Source: CADEED01 sp964444835
GTDB taxonomy: Bacteria > Pseudomonadota > Gammaproteobacteria > Steroidobacterales > Steroidobacteraceae
Direction of reading: 5' to 3'
DNA length: 64,000 nucleotides
NCBI GenBank assembly: GCA_964444835.1
Contig: CAYUIT010000006.1
Span: 1-64,000, forward strand
This document shows positions 8,365 to 17,885 of the stretch, piece after piece. The notes below the pieces were generated by a model. The model was not told where the DNA came from. It saw only the letters and a list, made by a program, of their open reading frames with translations, and did no database searches. Each line of letters begins with the position of its first letter. Within the stretch, counting starts at the first letter, position 1. The translations under genes and the position numbers were made by a program.

Positions 8365-9744
8365 TTACTCGCCGATCAGTGTCCAGTTCGCGGTTTCATT
8401 TGTGCTGCCGCAAGTGCGCTGATAGCTACCTGTGACTTCTCGGACATTCGTAAACGTGGTGACGGTGCTTCCAGTGCACTGCGGAACAGGGTTGTTAGAC
8501 GAACTCACAGGAATGACATAGGAAGAGGGGCAGCTGCGACGACCCTCGCTCGGCGTGCAGCTGATGCCTACCGTGGTGAAGGCGCTTAAACTGAAGTATT
8601 GGGTATTGGGCGATTCGCTGATGCCGAGACCCGCTTCCGCAGCACCGCTGCCGCCGGTGATCGTACACTGGCAATTCGGCAGCGCCACTTCGCCATCCGT
8701 GATGGTGAGCGTCCCGGACAAGGTGTAGTCGCCTGTACCGCCACCTTCGCTGCGGTTACCAGCAATCTCGTAGGTAGCTGAGTACTTGAGGAGGCTCACT
8801 GCAGAGCCTTCGCCGCCAGATGTGTGCGATATCGTGCCTGAGCCAGTGTAGCGTTGCGGAAACGTATCCTCAGGCGCCGTATTGTCCTCAGACACGACTG
8901 TCACTTGTGCGAGCAGAACCGTCTTGCTCATGCGGTTACCTGATTCGCGATGATGCATATCCACACTCACGGTCACAGGGTTAGGTGAGGGAACCTTGTT
9001 CGGTGCGGTGTAGTACATCGAGGGCCCTGCAGTGACTCGACCCAACGTAGCATTCCCGCCGACGACACCGTTGACCGAAGCCGCGTACAGAATCGGCGTC
9101 ACATCGTCTGAGTACTCTTGGCAGTCATAGGCTGCTGGGAAGACATCGGGGTCCCTATCGATGTCGCAATTTTGGACGGTGAACCGCACCGACTCCTTGA
9201 CTGCTACCACAGCAGAGGCCGGTCGAATCTGCTTGCCGCGGACCAACGACCAATCAGACAAGTGGTCAGTCTGTGCAGATACGGTCTGTGCGCTTTCATC
9301 AAGCAATGTCACGGGACTAAGCCAGCGACGCTCCGCATCTTGGTAGGCGATTCTGAAAAACGCAGCATGTGAGCCGACCACATCAGCCTCGGAGTACTTG
9401 AAACGGACCGTTACCTTGTTGGCAAAGGTTCCGCCATCCGGCCCGAGTCGATAGCTGACAAGGCCGCCGGGGCTTGTCGGTTCGATCGCCGTCACGGAGA
9501 ACTCCGTTGCTTCGCTTACGGCGTCCGCTGGCACGATCAGCGTCAGCTTGCCGTCGGCGCTAACGACAGTGCCACCCGCGGAGTCGATTGTGGCACTCAC
9601 AGGAGCGCCGATCGGTGCGCCAACTGCAGTGACCGCAACGACGCCAGGAGGAACGGCCTTCTCGGGCTCCGCCTCGGAACTGCATGCTGCCAGAATGACG
9701 AGCAAGGCGGGTATCGCGGTCCATCGGCCGTAACGCATACGCAT
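8365..9744 (-). CDS. Lipoprotein with ZU5-like beta-sandwich domain
   Basis: 459 residues from ATG 9744, eight bases after AAGGG. The leader ends in ILAAC, a good lipobox. Residues of about 50-130 (SATIDSAGGTVVSADGKLTL, then YRLGPDGGTFANKVTVRF) match the ZU5-like fold found in secreted proteins. The remainder is beta-rich and holds several Cys pairs (NCDIDRDPDVFPAAYDC; PNCQCTITGG; GISCTPSEGRRSCPSSY). No enzyme motif is seen. It is probably a surface or periplasmic adhesion or structural lipoprotein. The upstream in-frame ATG at 9825 gives a charged non-signal leader and was rejected. Confidence 0.7.
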   Translation of the reverse strand: MRMRYGRWTAIPALLVILAACSSEAEPEKAVPPGVVAVTAVGAPIGAPVSATIDSAGGTVVSADGKLTLIVPADAVSEATEFSVTAIEPTSPGGLVSYRLGPDGGTFANKVTVRFKYSEADVVGSHAAFFRIAYQDAERRWLSPVTLLDESAQTVSAQTDHLSDWSLVRGKQIRPASAVVAVKESVRFTVQNCDIDRDPDVFPAAYDCQEYSDDVTPILYAASVNGVVGGNATLGRVTAGPSMYYTAPNKVPSPNPVTVSVDMHHRESGNRMSKTVLLAQVTVVSEDNTAPEDTFPQRYTGSGTISHTSGGEGSAVSLLKYSATYEIAGNRSEGGGTGDYTLSGTLTITDGEVALPNCQCTITGGSGAAEAGLGISESPNTQYFSLSAFTTVGISCTPSEGRRSCPSSYVIPVSSSNNPVPQCTGSTVTTFTNVREVTGSYQRTCGSTNETANWTLIGE

Positions 9745-9888
9745 AACTCGTACCCTTAACGGATGACGCAGTGGATCGTAGCACTCCCATTGTCGAAGGA
9801 ACGATCCTATCTGCCGCGTTTGCATGGGCTGAGGCTGTCTGTGTCCCGCACTTGAGGGACACGCGCGGCTAACCTGCGCGCGAGCTTG

Positions 9889-10770
9889 CTAGTTGCTAGT
9901 CACCAGGGGCCAGCCGCAAGCTTTCGCATGCTGCACGTAGCGCGCAATCTGCGGCCGCATCTTGGCGAATTCAGGTGCGGGTGTCTCGCGGATCGCTAAC
10001 AACTTGTAGATCTCCCATCCAAAGATGCCGTCACGCGCTTGCGGTGTAAACTCCCCAGGGCGTAAGGAGTCGAATAGCCGCAGTTTCTCCACAGTCCAGG
10101 AGCCTGGCGCGTCGAAGTCAATCACACCGTCCGGAAACTCTTTTGCTTCCGAGTGCTGGTTGGCGAGTGCTGTGAACGACTCGCCTTTCTTGAGGCGTGC
10201 GATCAGCGCGTCAGCCTGCGCTTTGGTCGCGACCCGGATGAAGCCGACGCGATAGCGCCGCTGAACCATCTGTCTTCGAACCCATTGCTCGTAAGTTCGC
10301 TCGAGTTCGGCTTCAGTCGCTAGCGCCGCGGGGCGCTGACAAGTACAGCCGACGCCGGCAAGGCCTTTTTGCAGACCGTTCAAGGGTGCGATGAGCGCAA
10401 TGCGACCGAAGTCGGTCGTCGCTTCGACTTCTCGCAAGCTACGCTGCGGCCGCATCCCGAGCGACGTGCCGTTGTCGTCGAACTCCGCAGCACTGATGAC
10501 GCCGGTAGCCCCCGTGATGCAATTGACGGCCATCACTTCGAGTGGCAACGAGTCTTCGTGCCGTTCGCCATCTTTCACCGCCACGAATCGCTGCGCGAAG
10601 ATGGCCCATGGCCCGACGCGCCGCAGCGAACTTGCGTGGCCCTCGCGCTGCAGATACGCATCGTCGCTGCCGAGACGATCGAGAACAACCCATCCGGATG
10701 AGGACGCGGCGAGCGCTGCAATCGATGTCGCAGCTACTAACCAGATGAAAGCTGCTCGCAGCATTCGCAC
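9889..10770 (-). CDS. Exported parvulin-type peptidyl-prolyl isomerase
   Basis: 293 residues with a Sec signal (RAAFIWLVAATSIAALAASS). Residues of about 25-110 resemble the small surface-adhesin-E type beta domain (SSSGWVVLDRLG then GPWAIFAQRF). The C-terminal part, YRVGFIRVATKAQADALIARL then KKGESFTALANQHSEA and FDSLRPGEFT, is the parvulin rotamase fold used for periplasmic prolyl isomerisation. The usual first motif H(I/V)L is replaced by GFIRV, so activity may be altered. It starts 12 bases after the stop of the hydroxyacid dehydrogenase and is likely co-transcribed with it. Confidence 0.68.
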   Translation of the reverse strand: MRMLRAAFIWLVAATSIAALAASSSGWVVLDRLGSDDAYLQREGHASSLRRVGPWAIFAQRFVAVKDGERHEDSLPLEVMAVNCITGATGVISAAEFDDNGTSLGMRPQRSLREVEATTDFGRIALIAPLNGLQKGLAGVGCTCQRPAALATEAELERTYEQWVRRQMVQRRYRVGFIRVATKAQADALIARLKKGESFTALANQHSEAKEFPDGVIDFDAPGSWTVEKLRLFDSLRPGEFTPQARDGIFGWEIYKLLAIRETPAPEFAKMRPQIARYVQHAKACGWPLVTSN

Positions 10771-10782
10771 CGGATCCGTACG

Positions 10783-11901
10783 TCAGTACGCCCGCTCGAT
10801 GTCGACCACCGATAGCATCTTTTCCCCCGCAACATACCGTCGCACGTTCTCTCGCACCACGCGTAGCTGCGCTTCAATGCCGATATCGGTGCTGCCGGCA
10901 ACATGCGGCGTGATGATCACGTTGCGGGCCTTCCAAAGCGGATGGTCGGCGGGCAGGGGTTCGGGATCGGTGACATCGAGCCCTGCACCTGCAATTGCAC
11001 CGGACTCGAGGGCTGCGATGAGATCCGCGGTGACGACTGCACCCCCGCGCGCCACATTGATGAAGTAGGCGCTACGCTTCATGCGGGCGAACATTTGCGC
11101 ATTGAACAGTCCGCGCGTGGCCGGCGTGAGGGGCGCGGCCATGACGACGACATCAGCCTCGGGAAGCATCGTCGCGAGCTCCTCGGGCTTGCCGACGCGA
11201 CGCACATAACTCGGTGCCGGCCGATCTGAGGCGCGCGTGCCAATGACGCGCATCCCGAGAGCGTCAGCCCGCTTTGCGACCTCGGTGCCGATGCCGCCGA
11301 GCCCGACGATGAGCACCGTCTTGCCGCGCAGCGTGATCGCACGCCCGTCTGCTTCGTCTTGCCGCCACGCGCCGCTGGCTTGATTGGGAATCGAAACATG
11401 TAGGCCCCGCGCAAGCGCGAACATGAGAGCGATTGTATGCTCGGCAATAGCGGGGGACCCCACGGCACGCATGTTAGTGAGTAGCACGTCGCGCTCAAAG
11501 CGCGCGCGCTGCGGCAGGCAGATCTCGATACCGGAGTAAATCGTCTGAGCCCACCGCACCGCGTTGTTAGGTGCAAGAACGGCGGGGTTGCACACGAATC
11601 CCGTGCGCCCGATGACCGCATCGGCATCTTTTGCGGCGGCCGCCATCTCCGCTGGCGTGCTCGCACCCACGAACTGCACGCCTGGCGCGCTTCCTTCGAG
11701 CCGGGCCAGAAGGCCGGGCACACCCGCATCGACCACAATGCGTTTGGGCTTACGCCAATTCGCGCGCACGGACACGGGCTGCTCCGCTTCCCGTAGACCG
11801 AACTCCGCGATCAGTGCTGCTGCATCCGGCGCGGGCTCTGCAGAGCACAGCGATGCGGCGCTGAAGATGCAGAGGAACAAGGGAATCGCGATGGTTCTCA
11901 C
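10783..11901 (-). CDS. D-2-hydroxyacid dehydrogenase with an N-terminal signal peptide
   Basis: 372 residues. The NAD domain is clear: VLIVGLGGIGTEVAKRADALG. The catalytic residues of the family sit at NVARGG (Arg), DPEPLP (Glu) and TPHVAG (His). Such enzymes reduce 2-keto acids to D-2-hydroxy acids with NADH. Unexpectedly the protein starts with a typical Sec signal (RTIAIPLFLCIFSAASLCSA) and a linker before the catalytic part. If exported, it would lack soluble NAD. No alternative in-frame Met gives a clean cytosolic start before the fold begins. Confidence 0.82.
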   Translation of the reverse strand: MRTIAIPLFLCIFSAASLCSAEPAPDAAALIAEFGLREAEQPVSVRANWRKPKRIVVDAGVPGLLARLEGSAPGVQFVGASTPAEMAAAAKDADAVIGRTGFVCNPAVLAPNNAVRWAQTIYSGIEICLPQRARFERDVLLTNMRAVGSPAIAEHTIALMFALARGLHVSIPNQASGAWRQDEADGRAITLRGKTVLIVGLGGIGTEVAKRADALGMRVIGTRASDRPAPSYVRRVGKPEELATMLPEADVVVMAAPLTPATRGLFNAQMFARMKRSAYFINVARGGAVVTADLIAALESGAIAGAGLDVTDPEPLPADHPLWKARNVIITPHVAGSTDIGIEAQLRVVRENVRRYVAGEKMLSVVDIERAY

Positions 11902-11973
11902 GAATAATCTACCTAAAGCTGATGAGGAAGAAAGTTTTCGACGGGCCGACAGGCGCAGTGCCTAACAACGATT

Positions 11974-13266
11974 CTAAGGAGATGATCGCAGATGCGCTAC
12001 TTCCGGCAGCACCTCGAACTCGATGTGCAGTCCTGCGAGTGCGCGCATATTGAAGTGAAACAGATGCGCTGGCCGCGGTTGATCGTGCGCCAGCCGAATC
12101 GGTCCGAGGCGTTCGAGTAACCGGCGAGTCGCGATGGTGAGTTCCGCCGTGGCAAGCGTGCGACCAATGCAGCTATGGATACCGTAGCCGAATGCCATGT
12201 GTCGGTTGGCATTGGCGCGCTCGAGGTCGAGCTGCGCAGGCTCTGGGAACATATTCGGATCGCGGTTGCCGGCGCCGTACATCATCATGACGATCGCACC
12301 GGCCGGTATCCGCACGCCACCGAGCTCGAAGTCACGTGTGCAGCGCCGGTACAGGCCCTGTGCCGGAGATTCCAGCCGCAGTGATTCGTCGACAAACTTC
12401 GTGATCAGCTCTGGTCTCGCCCGCAATTGCGTTTGCAGTGTCGGGCGATCGCACAGCATCAACATCATCGACAACAGGTGATTACGAGTCGTCTCGCTGC
12501 CGGCCACCATCAACTGCGCGCACAGGGCGAGGTAGTCCTCGGTGCTGAGCGGAGCGCCGTCGTCGCCGCGCGTCGCGACCAGCATCGATAGCAAGTCGTC
12601 GCCGGGCCGCTCGGTCTTCTTCTGTCGCCACGCAACGAAGTAGCGCTGGAATTCCAGAATAATGCGGGCGAGCGCGAGCTTCTGCTCGGCGGTGATCGTC
12701 GGATCGAACGAACCGATGAAAGCGTCGCTCCAGCGACGCAGCAGCGCTCCGTCGGTGCGCGGCAACCCCAGTTGATCGGCGATCACGTCCAACGGTAGTA
12801 GCAGCGCAAACTCATTGAGAAAATCCGCGCGACCACGGCGCTCAAACGGAGCTAACAACTCGAGTACATGCTGGTCGAGGTAGGCGTGCATGCGCTTGAC
12901 GACGGGACCGGTGAACAGTCGCTCGACCATCTTGCGGAATAGGGTGTGGCGCGGCGGGTCGACTTGCGAGAGCACATCCGCTACTAACCACCCTTCGCGC
13001 CGGAACAGCTCATCGGTAGCGCTCGGGTCGACGGTTGACACATCGCGTCGCATATCAATATGGCTCGAGAACACCTCCCACTGCTGGGATGCCGCGACGA
13101 TGTCCTCGTAGCGCGTGACAAGCCACAGTCCCATCCGCTCGTCGTAGTGCACCGGTGCCTCACGGTGCATCTTCGCGTAGTAATCGTAAGGGCTCTCATT
13201 GACAGCGGGGTTCGCCATCGTCATGCCCTGCAGCGATACCGGGCAGGCGTAAGGTTTAGCGCTCAT
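11974..13266 (-). CDS. Cytochrome P450
   Basis: 430 residues from the ATG at 13266. The I-helix is AGSETTRN, the K-helix ESLR (ExxR) and the haem loop FGYGIHSCIG with Cys366 as thiolate ligand. The N-terminus has no membrane anchor, so it is a soluble class I bacterial P450 needing ferredoxin and ferredoxin reductase, neither of which is in this window. The HTLFRKMV and GAGNRDPN motifs resemble CYP families acting on terpenoid, steroid or fatty substrates, but the substrate is not deducible. An ATG 16 codons upstream is possible. It is followed 72 bases downstream by the hydroxyacid dehydrogenase in the same direction. Confidence 0.93.
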   Translation of the reverse strand: MSAKPYACPVSLQGMTMANPAVNESPYDYYAKMHREAPVHYDERMGLWLVTRYEDIVAASQQWEVFSSHIDMRRDVSTVDPSATDELFRREGWLVADVLSQVDPPRHTLFRKMVERLFTGPVVKRMHAYLDQHVLELLAPFERRGRADFLNEFALLLPLDVIADQLGLPRTDGALLRRWSDAFIGSFDPTITAEQKLALARIILEFQRYFVAWRQKKTERPGDDLLSMLVATRGDDGAPLSTEDYLALCAQLMVAGSETTRNHLLSMMLMLCDRPTLQTQLRARPELITKFVDESLRLESPAQGLYRRCTRDFELGGVRIPAGAIVMMMYGAGNRDPNMFPEPAQLDLERANANRHMAFGYGIHSCIGRTLATAELTIATRRLLERLGPIRLAHDQPRPAHLFHFNMRALAGLHIEFEVLPEVAHLRSSP

Positions 13267-13357
13267 CAGTCGGTCTACTCCACGCCGGCTCACCGATCGC
13301 GGGACGAAGCGCAAGTGTTAACGCTGCCGCGTACCCACCGAAGCTTGTAGGTGCCAT

Positions 13358-14818
13358 TTACATTGTTAGCTTATCCCACTGGAACTCGTCCCGGGCATCG
13401 CCATAGCGCTTTGCCAGATCATCCAACATCGCGTCAAGCGTCACGCGGTCTAGCCACCGGCCGTCCACGAATACGCCGGCAATCTCGCGAGTATTCGCAA
13501 TCGCCTCGAGCGGATTCTTGTCGAGCAATACGAGGTCGGCGCGTTTCCCTGGTTCAATTGTGCCACGGTCTACATTGATGCCGAGCCACTCGGCTGGGAG
13601 CCGTGTTGCTGACACCAACGCCTCCTCGTTCGTAAGCCCCGCATCTACTAACAGCTGTAGCTCTTCATGAAGCGAAAATCCGGAGATCACACCGGACGCG
13701 AGCGTATCGCTACCCGCGATAATAGGAACGCCCTCGGCCTTCAGTGCTCGTACCAATCGTTTGTGGAAGAGAACCATTCGATCGAAATAGTCGATGAGCT
13801 TGGGCGACGAATTGCGGTTGTACCGATTGGCGACAATCCATTTGCTTTGCAACAGCGGGTGCATGTATTTCAAATGAGGCGATGCTTTCACCTCATCTAG
13901 CGAGCGAGTTTGGCTGGCGATCCAGCGCATGACGACAAGCGTTGGTGATACCCAGCTGCCATTCTGCTTGGCCATGCGGGCAAAGCGCACTGCATCGGCG
14001 TCACTAAACTCAGCCGACTGTTTGGAGAACTCCTCGGCGTGCGCCACCATCGAAAAGCCCGGAACGAATGCGCGTTCGATCTGGCCATCGAAGGCCATGG
14101 GTATGTGTCCCAAGACCTTCATGTTGCGCTTGTTAGCTTCATCGACAATAGCCAGAAAAGTCTCGATGCTGAGGTCGGAATACACCTTAATGAAATCGTA
14201 GCCTTCCGCCTTGAGGTTGCGGACAGTCTGGCGCCCATCGTTCGGCGTATTCGCCGTGCGTCCATTGCCGAATCCACCATTGACCACCGCAGCCAGTGCC
14301 ATATGTGGACCGAGCACGCGGCCTGCCGCCACTTCGTTCCGCTGCCCGATTGACGCAGGGACAGCTTCCAAGTTCAACAGCTGCGTGACGCCGTTAGCGA
14401 TGTACGGCGTCATGATGTCCTGAGTATCGATGAATAGAGTGGGGGCTTCGGTCGGATACTTGGGTGGGCGCAGATAGCTGTCCGACGGCAAATGAACATG
14501 CATGTCCATCAATCCTGGAATAAGCCACTTCCCCTTGCCATCGATTCTCCGCGCATTGGCGGGTGTAGGGCCTTGCAGCGAGACGATTCGACCTTTGTCG
14601 ACCACGACAACAGCATCCACAACTGGAGTGTTGTTAGTGGTCATTGGCAATACGGTCACGTGCTCAATTACATAGAGTCCCTGTGCGGGAACTTGAACAT
14701 GGGATTTCGCGACGTCTGCCATGGCTGCTGGTAGCACAAGTAAGCCGATGCTCGCGGCTCCAGCGAAGCACAGCAAGCGCAAGGACATCCCACGCTTCCC
14801 GAACAGGCTGTCGATCAT
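13358..14818 (-). CDS. Exported amidohydrolase (metal-dependent, imidazolonepropionase-like)
   Basis: 486 residues from ATG 14818, preceded by GAGGAG. It has a Sec leader after a short basic N-terminus (SLRLLCFAGAASIGLLVLPAAMA). The metal ligands of the amidohydrolase superfamily are visible: HVH in PGLMDMHVHLP, the carboxylatable Lys in DFIKVY, His in LGHIP and VAHAEE, and Asp in IAGSDT. Members of this secreted group cleave cyclic amides, dipeptides (Xaa-Pro type) or organophosphates. Substrate unknown. A similar but diverged paralogue lies at 18995. The next gene downstream is the P450, 91 bases away. Confidence 0.88.
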   Translation of the reverse strand: MIDSLFGKRGMSLRLLCFAGAASIGLLVLPAAMADVAKSHVQVPAQGLYVIEHVTVLPMTTNNTPVVDAVVVVDKGRIVSLQGPTPANARRIDGKGKWLIPGLMDMHVHLPSDSYLRPPKYPTEAPTLFIDTQDIMTPYIANGVTQLLNLEAVPASIGQRNEVAAGRVLGPHMALAAVVNGGFGNGRTANTPNDGRQTVRNLKAEGYDFIKVYSDLSIETFLAIVDEANKRNMKVLGHIPMAFDGQIERAFVPGFSMVAHAEEFSKQSAEFSDADAVRFARMAKQNGSWVSPTLVVMRWIASQTRSLDEVKASPHLKYMHPLLQSKWIVANRYNRNSSPKLIDYFDRMVLFHKRLVRALKAEGVPIIAGSDTLASGVISGFSLHEELQLLVDAGLTNEEALVSATRLPAEWLGINVDRGTIEPGKRADLVLLDKNPLEAIANTREIAGVFVDGRWLDRVTLDAMLDDLAKRYGDARDEFQWDKLTM

Positions 14819-14964
14819 CTTCTGCGCTCCTCTAGGCCTAGGACGTGCCCCAAAGTGACACGTGTTTGTAAACAGGATGCCGTAGTTCGCCCGAGCTCGC
14901 TGGGTCTTTTCGCGGAGACGCTGAGTCAACAATCGACTCGGCGTACAATTCATGCCACTTAACG

Positions 14965-15096
14965 ATGACCACGCCAACCCAACCGTACAGCCGATCGAAA
15001 GCTACCGGCGCCGGATCCCTCGGTGGCATGGCCGTTGCGGTTTGCGCCGTCGTCGCTTTCTTTACGATCGCAACGAGCTCTTCGCCGCACTACTGA
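14965..15096 (+). CDS. Possible 43-residue single-span membrane peptide
   Basis: The 344-base stretch between the amidohydrolase and the small membrane protein holds one plausible short frame on the plus strand. It runs from ATG 14965 to TGA 15094-15096. A polar N-terminus (TTPTQPYSRSKATGAG) is followed by a hydrophobic span (GMAVAVCAVVAFFTIAT) and a short SSSPHY tail. No strong ribosome site precedes it, so it remains a candidate. Nothing else was seen in this stretch. Confidence 0.3.
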   Translation: MTTPTQPYSRSKATGAGSLGGMAVAVCAVVAFFTIATSSSPHY

Positions 15097-15162
15097 TGCC
15101 ATTGTCTAATGACGCGTGAACACGCTTTCGCATCGCCATCCGCAGTCACGCTCACTTTGTAT

Positions 15163-15792
15163 TCAGCGTCTTGATGCTAGAGCTGCCCTGAGAGTTTCAA
15201 GGTGGTCGCGGAGCGCATCGACGAGCTCGTCCGATCGCGGGACGAATTTCGCGCGCGTCTCAACGCCAAGCTGATCCACGTAGCGCAATTCGGCGAGCGG
15301 TGATGAGCTGGGCGTAAATCGCGTGATCCACACAACTTCTCGGATGTCATGCATTCGAACGATGGTCCGATAGCCCAATCTTCCGATCTCGAGCTCGTTG
15401 CCGTCAGCGATAACGCGAAACACCGAGAGCTGCTGAAGTAACTTCGGTAGAAAGACGACATACATGACCACGCCCAGAGCCAAAATCACCTGTTCTTCCC
15501 GTGAGGCTGGCGTCGGTACAGAACCTGCCCACATCTGAGCCGCAATGAACGGCGGCAGTACGACACCCACTGCGATCAAAATCGGAGTTGTGTACTCTGA
15601 CCAGCGGCTCGACAGTCGCACTTTCTTGCCTAGTCCGAAGACGGGATCGGCTTTGGCGGGGAGTGCAGTGGCACGTGCAGCAATGAGCTTTTGATAGTTC
15701 TTTGGGTAGCGCTGCGAATCAATTCTCCGCAGCGCCTCCTCAACCTGCTCCCGAGAGTACTTCGATACATCAAGATCGCCATCACGCGGCAT
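15163..15792 (-). CDS. Two-span membrane protein with PH-like cytosolic tail
   Basis: 209 residues from ATG 15792, chosen for its GGATGAAGG box and because the recurrent N-terminal motif DLDVSKYSREQVEEALRRID starts right after it. Two hydrophobic segments (ILIAVGVVLPPFIAAQM and VILALGVVMYVVFLPKLL) are followed by a C-terminal domain (VIADGNELEIGRLGYRTIVRM then IREVVWI) resembling bacterial PH-like domains. The N-terminal helix motif occurs in many proteobacterial membrane proteins of unknown role. No function can be assigned. Confidence 0.65.
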   Translation of the reverse strand: MPRDGDLDVSKYSREQVEEALRRIDSQRYPKNYQKLIAARATALPAKADPVFGLGKKVRLSSRWSEYTTPILIAVGVVLPPFIAAQMWAGSVPTPASREEQVILALGVVMYVVFLPKLLQQLSVFRVIADGNELEIGRLGYRTIVRMHDIREVVWITRFTPSSSPLAELRYVDQLGVETRAKFVPRSDELVDALRDHLETLRAALASRR

Positions 15793-15877
15793 AGAGCCTT
15801 CATCCCCAACGCAGGTATTCCATACTGTCCGGAACTCGCGCATGCTAATGGGAATCTGAGAAACCAGTTAGTACTCG

Positions 15878-16837
15878 ATGCATCAGCAGCTCGCCGTCAC
15901 TCTTCGCCTATTCGTAGCGCTCGCGCTGTTCGTACTGGCGCTCACGCTCTGGCCGATCGCAACGCACGCACAAGTGTCGCTCGACGATTTGGAGTCGCGC
16001 ATCGTGACGGAGGAGCGCGCTCAACGCACCGGCGAGCGACGCAAGTTCGCCGAGGCACGCTTGGCAGCGGAGGCGAAGCGGCGCGCGCAGCTCCCCGGAA
16101 TCGTGCACAAGAACGAGCGCTTCTGGCTCGACAAGCAGGGCATGAGCACTGGGCGCGCATTGTTCGAAGGCCGCTTTGCCGATGTCGATGACGAGGCGCT
16201 CTCGTTGTTCTTGGTGGAATTCGTCCTGCGATACTCGGCTGATTGCGGCAAGGATGTCGGCCGTGGCATCTACCGAAAGTTCAAACTCACGCAAGGCGAT
16301 TCCGAGTGGTATGCCTACATTGAGTCGGAGTTCGCTGATCGCTTTGTCGAGTTATGGACGGAGCGGTATGCCGAGCGTAAAGCGGAGCAGGACTTTCTAG
16401 AGGAGCTGATCAATCGGCCGGAGAGCTTGGCGACGAGCGGCCTCAGTGTGGTGCGTAACCGATTCGAGCGCATGAGATCGATTCGTGCCTTCAATAGCAG
16501 CGGGTGCAATTCGGCCACGTCCGCGCAGCTACGCTGGAATCTGTTTCGTCGGATGCACAATCTGCCTAGCGTGCAAGCGCGCGGCTCGATACCCGGTGCA
16601 GCAGCGGAGTCTGATCCGCTGCCCGACCTGGCGAGCTTCCTGTCGGTGAAAGACTCTTGTGTCGACCATCATGTAGGCAAAAGAGAGGACTGGTGCGGCT
16701 GCGTCGACGAGCATGCACGCAAGCAGTTTGTGTACGACGACTATCTCTACTACGCCGATCGATTCGAAGCATTCATCGCCGATTCGCGCGAGCCGTCGCA
16801 CGGCGCGCGAGCGGTTATCCGAGCATGTCGATCGTGA
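15878..16837 (+). CDS. Hypothetical exported protein
   Basis: 319 residues with a strong signal peptide (LFVALALFVLALTLWPIATHA). A charged helical segment rich in Arg, Glu and Ala follows (about residues 35-70). The mature part is helical and contains cysteines at SADCGKD, SSGCNS, KDSCVDHHVGKREDWCGC and VIRACRS, suggesting disulfides or metal binding near CVDHH...WCGC. No known family was recognised. It ends 13 bases before the next gene and is likely co-expressed with it. Confidence 0.6.
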   Translation: MHQQLAVTLRLFVALALFVLALTLWPIATHAQVSLDDLESRIVTEERAQRTGERRKFAEARLAAEAKRRAQLPGIVHKNERFWLDKQGMSTGRALFEGRFADVDDEALSLFLVEFVLRYSADCGKDVGRGIYRKFKLTQGDSEWYAYIESEFADRFVELWTERYAERKAEQDFLEELINRPESLATSGLSVVRNRFERMRSIRAFNSSGCNSATSAQLRWNLFRRMHNLPSVQARGSIPGAAAESDPLPDLASFLSVKDSCVDHHVGKREDWCGCVDEHARKQFVYDDYLYYADRFEAFIADSREPSHGARAVIRACRS

Positions 16838-16850
16838 GAGGCTAACGACT

Positions 16851-17837
16851 ATGCACCGCCGCCAACTTCTACAATCCACCCTCGCCATGTTGCTCGCCGC
16901 ACCAACACTGACGCGAGCGCAGTCCCCCTTGGCGAAGGGTGTCGTGATCGCGTTTCCACCGCCGCTGCCCATGCAACCGCGGTTAACCGCCGCGTTGCAG
17001 GCGCGATTCTCTGGTCCGTACAAACCGGACAATATCAGCGGTGGCACGGCACTCGAAGCCCTCGAGCGAGCTGCGTTACGGGCGGCGCTTGGGCCCGATC
17101 TCGACAAAGGTGCCTTCACCTATGGATTACTAACAACCAGTGAGAGTGTGCTGTTCGATCCGTTGCGCGAGCCCAAAAGCCGTATCAAGCCTAACGACCT
17201 ACGCGCCGCGTATCTGCTCGGGACGCCACCCTGGGTGTTGGGTGCGGGACGTGGGCTCAAAGTACGCTCCATTCCAGAGTTGCACGCACTCGCCTATACT
17301 CGCAACCAGGCGGGTAGCCCCATTGTCATCCATGTGTCTGCCGGTCTTGGTGCGCAGTTTGGCAACGGGCTTGCGCAGCTGTTCGGTACGAAGCTCATTC
17401 GCGACATCACCTATGGGACATTGCAGCCCGAGAAATTTGCCGACAATCCCGACAGCGAATTGTTCGTGTTGCCGCTGTCGCCACGGTTGCTCGCACGAGC
17501 GGCGGAGGGGAAACTTCGGATACTCTCCGCGTTGACCACGTCGCGCGAAGCGCTGCTCGCGGCCGGTCAGAGCATGTCTGTAGACACCACGCAAATTGCG
17601 CATCTGCCGAAAGAGTTCGACAGTCTGGATGTGCCGAGAACACTCGGGTTGTTTGTCAGCAATCGCGAGCAAGAAGCAACGGTGCGCGCGTTGTACTCGG
17701 CTTGCGTCGAGGCATTCGCGGAGCCGGGTGAGCTCAACGATTTCTACTTTCCCTTGCCTGAGGCTAACAGCTTGTCTGGGGTGGGCAAGATTGAGCAGCG
17801 CATTCGCCTACGGTTCAAGGCACTGTCCGTCGCGTGA
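16851..17837 (+). CDS. Periplasmic tricarboxylate-receptor (Bug/TctC-like) binding protein
   Basis: 328 residues with a Tat-like leader (HRRQLLQSTLAMLLAAPTLTRA). The body shows the two-lobe layout of Bug/TTT receptors: an early TLTRAQ...VVIAFPPPLP strand and a middle GSPIVIHVSAGLGAQFGNGLAQLF that matches the ligand-binding loop before the second lobe. Conservation is weak, and the usual PWPPGG start is missing, so the ligand may not be a carboxylate. No TctA/TctB permease genes lie nearby, as is common for orphan Bug proteins. The start at ATG 16851 was chosen for the leader; the upstream extension overlaps the previous gene. Confidence 0.55.
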   Translation: MHRRQLLQSTLAMLLAAPTLTRAQSPLAKGVVIAFPPPLPMQPRLTAALQARFSGPYKPDNISGGTALEALERAALRAALGPDLDKGAFTYGLLTTSESVLFDPLREPKSRIKPNDLRAAYLLGTPPWVLGAGRGLKVRSIPELHALAYTRNQAGSPIVIHVSAGLGAQFGNGLAQLFGTKLIRDITYGTLQPEKFADNPDSELFVLPLSPRLLARAAEGKLRILSALTTSREALLAAGQSMSVDTTQIAHLPKEFDSLDVPRTLGLFVSNREQEATVRALYSACVEAFAEPGELNDFYFPLPEANSLSGVGKIEQRIRLRFKALSVA

Positions 17838-17885
17838 GGGTCCGAGCGAGTAAGGCAATCGTACCCATGCGCCCAATAATGCGTT

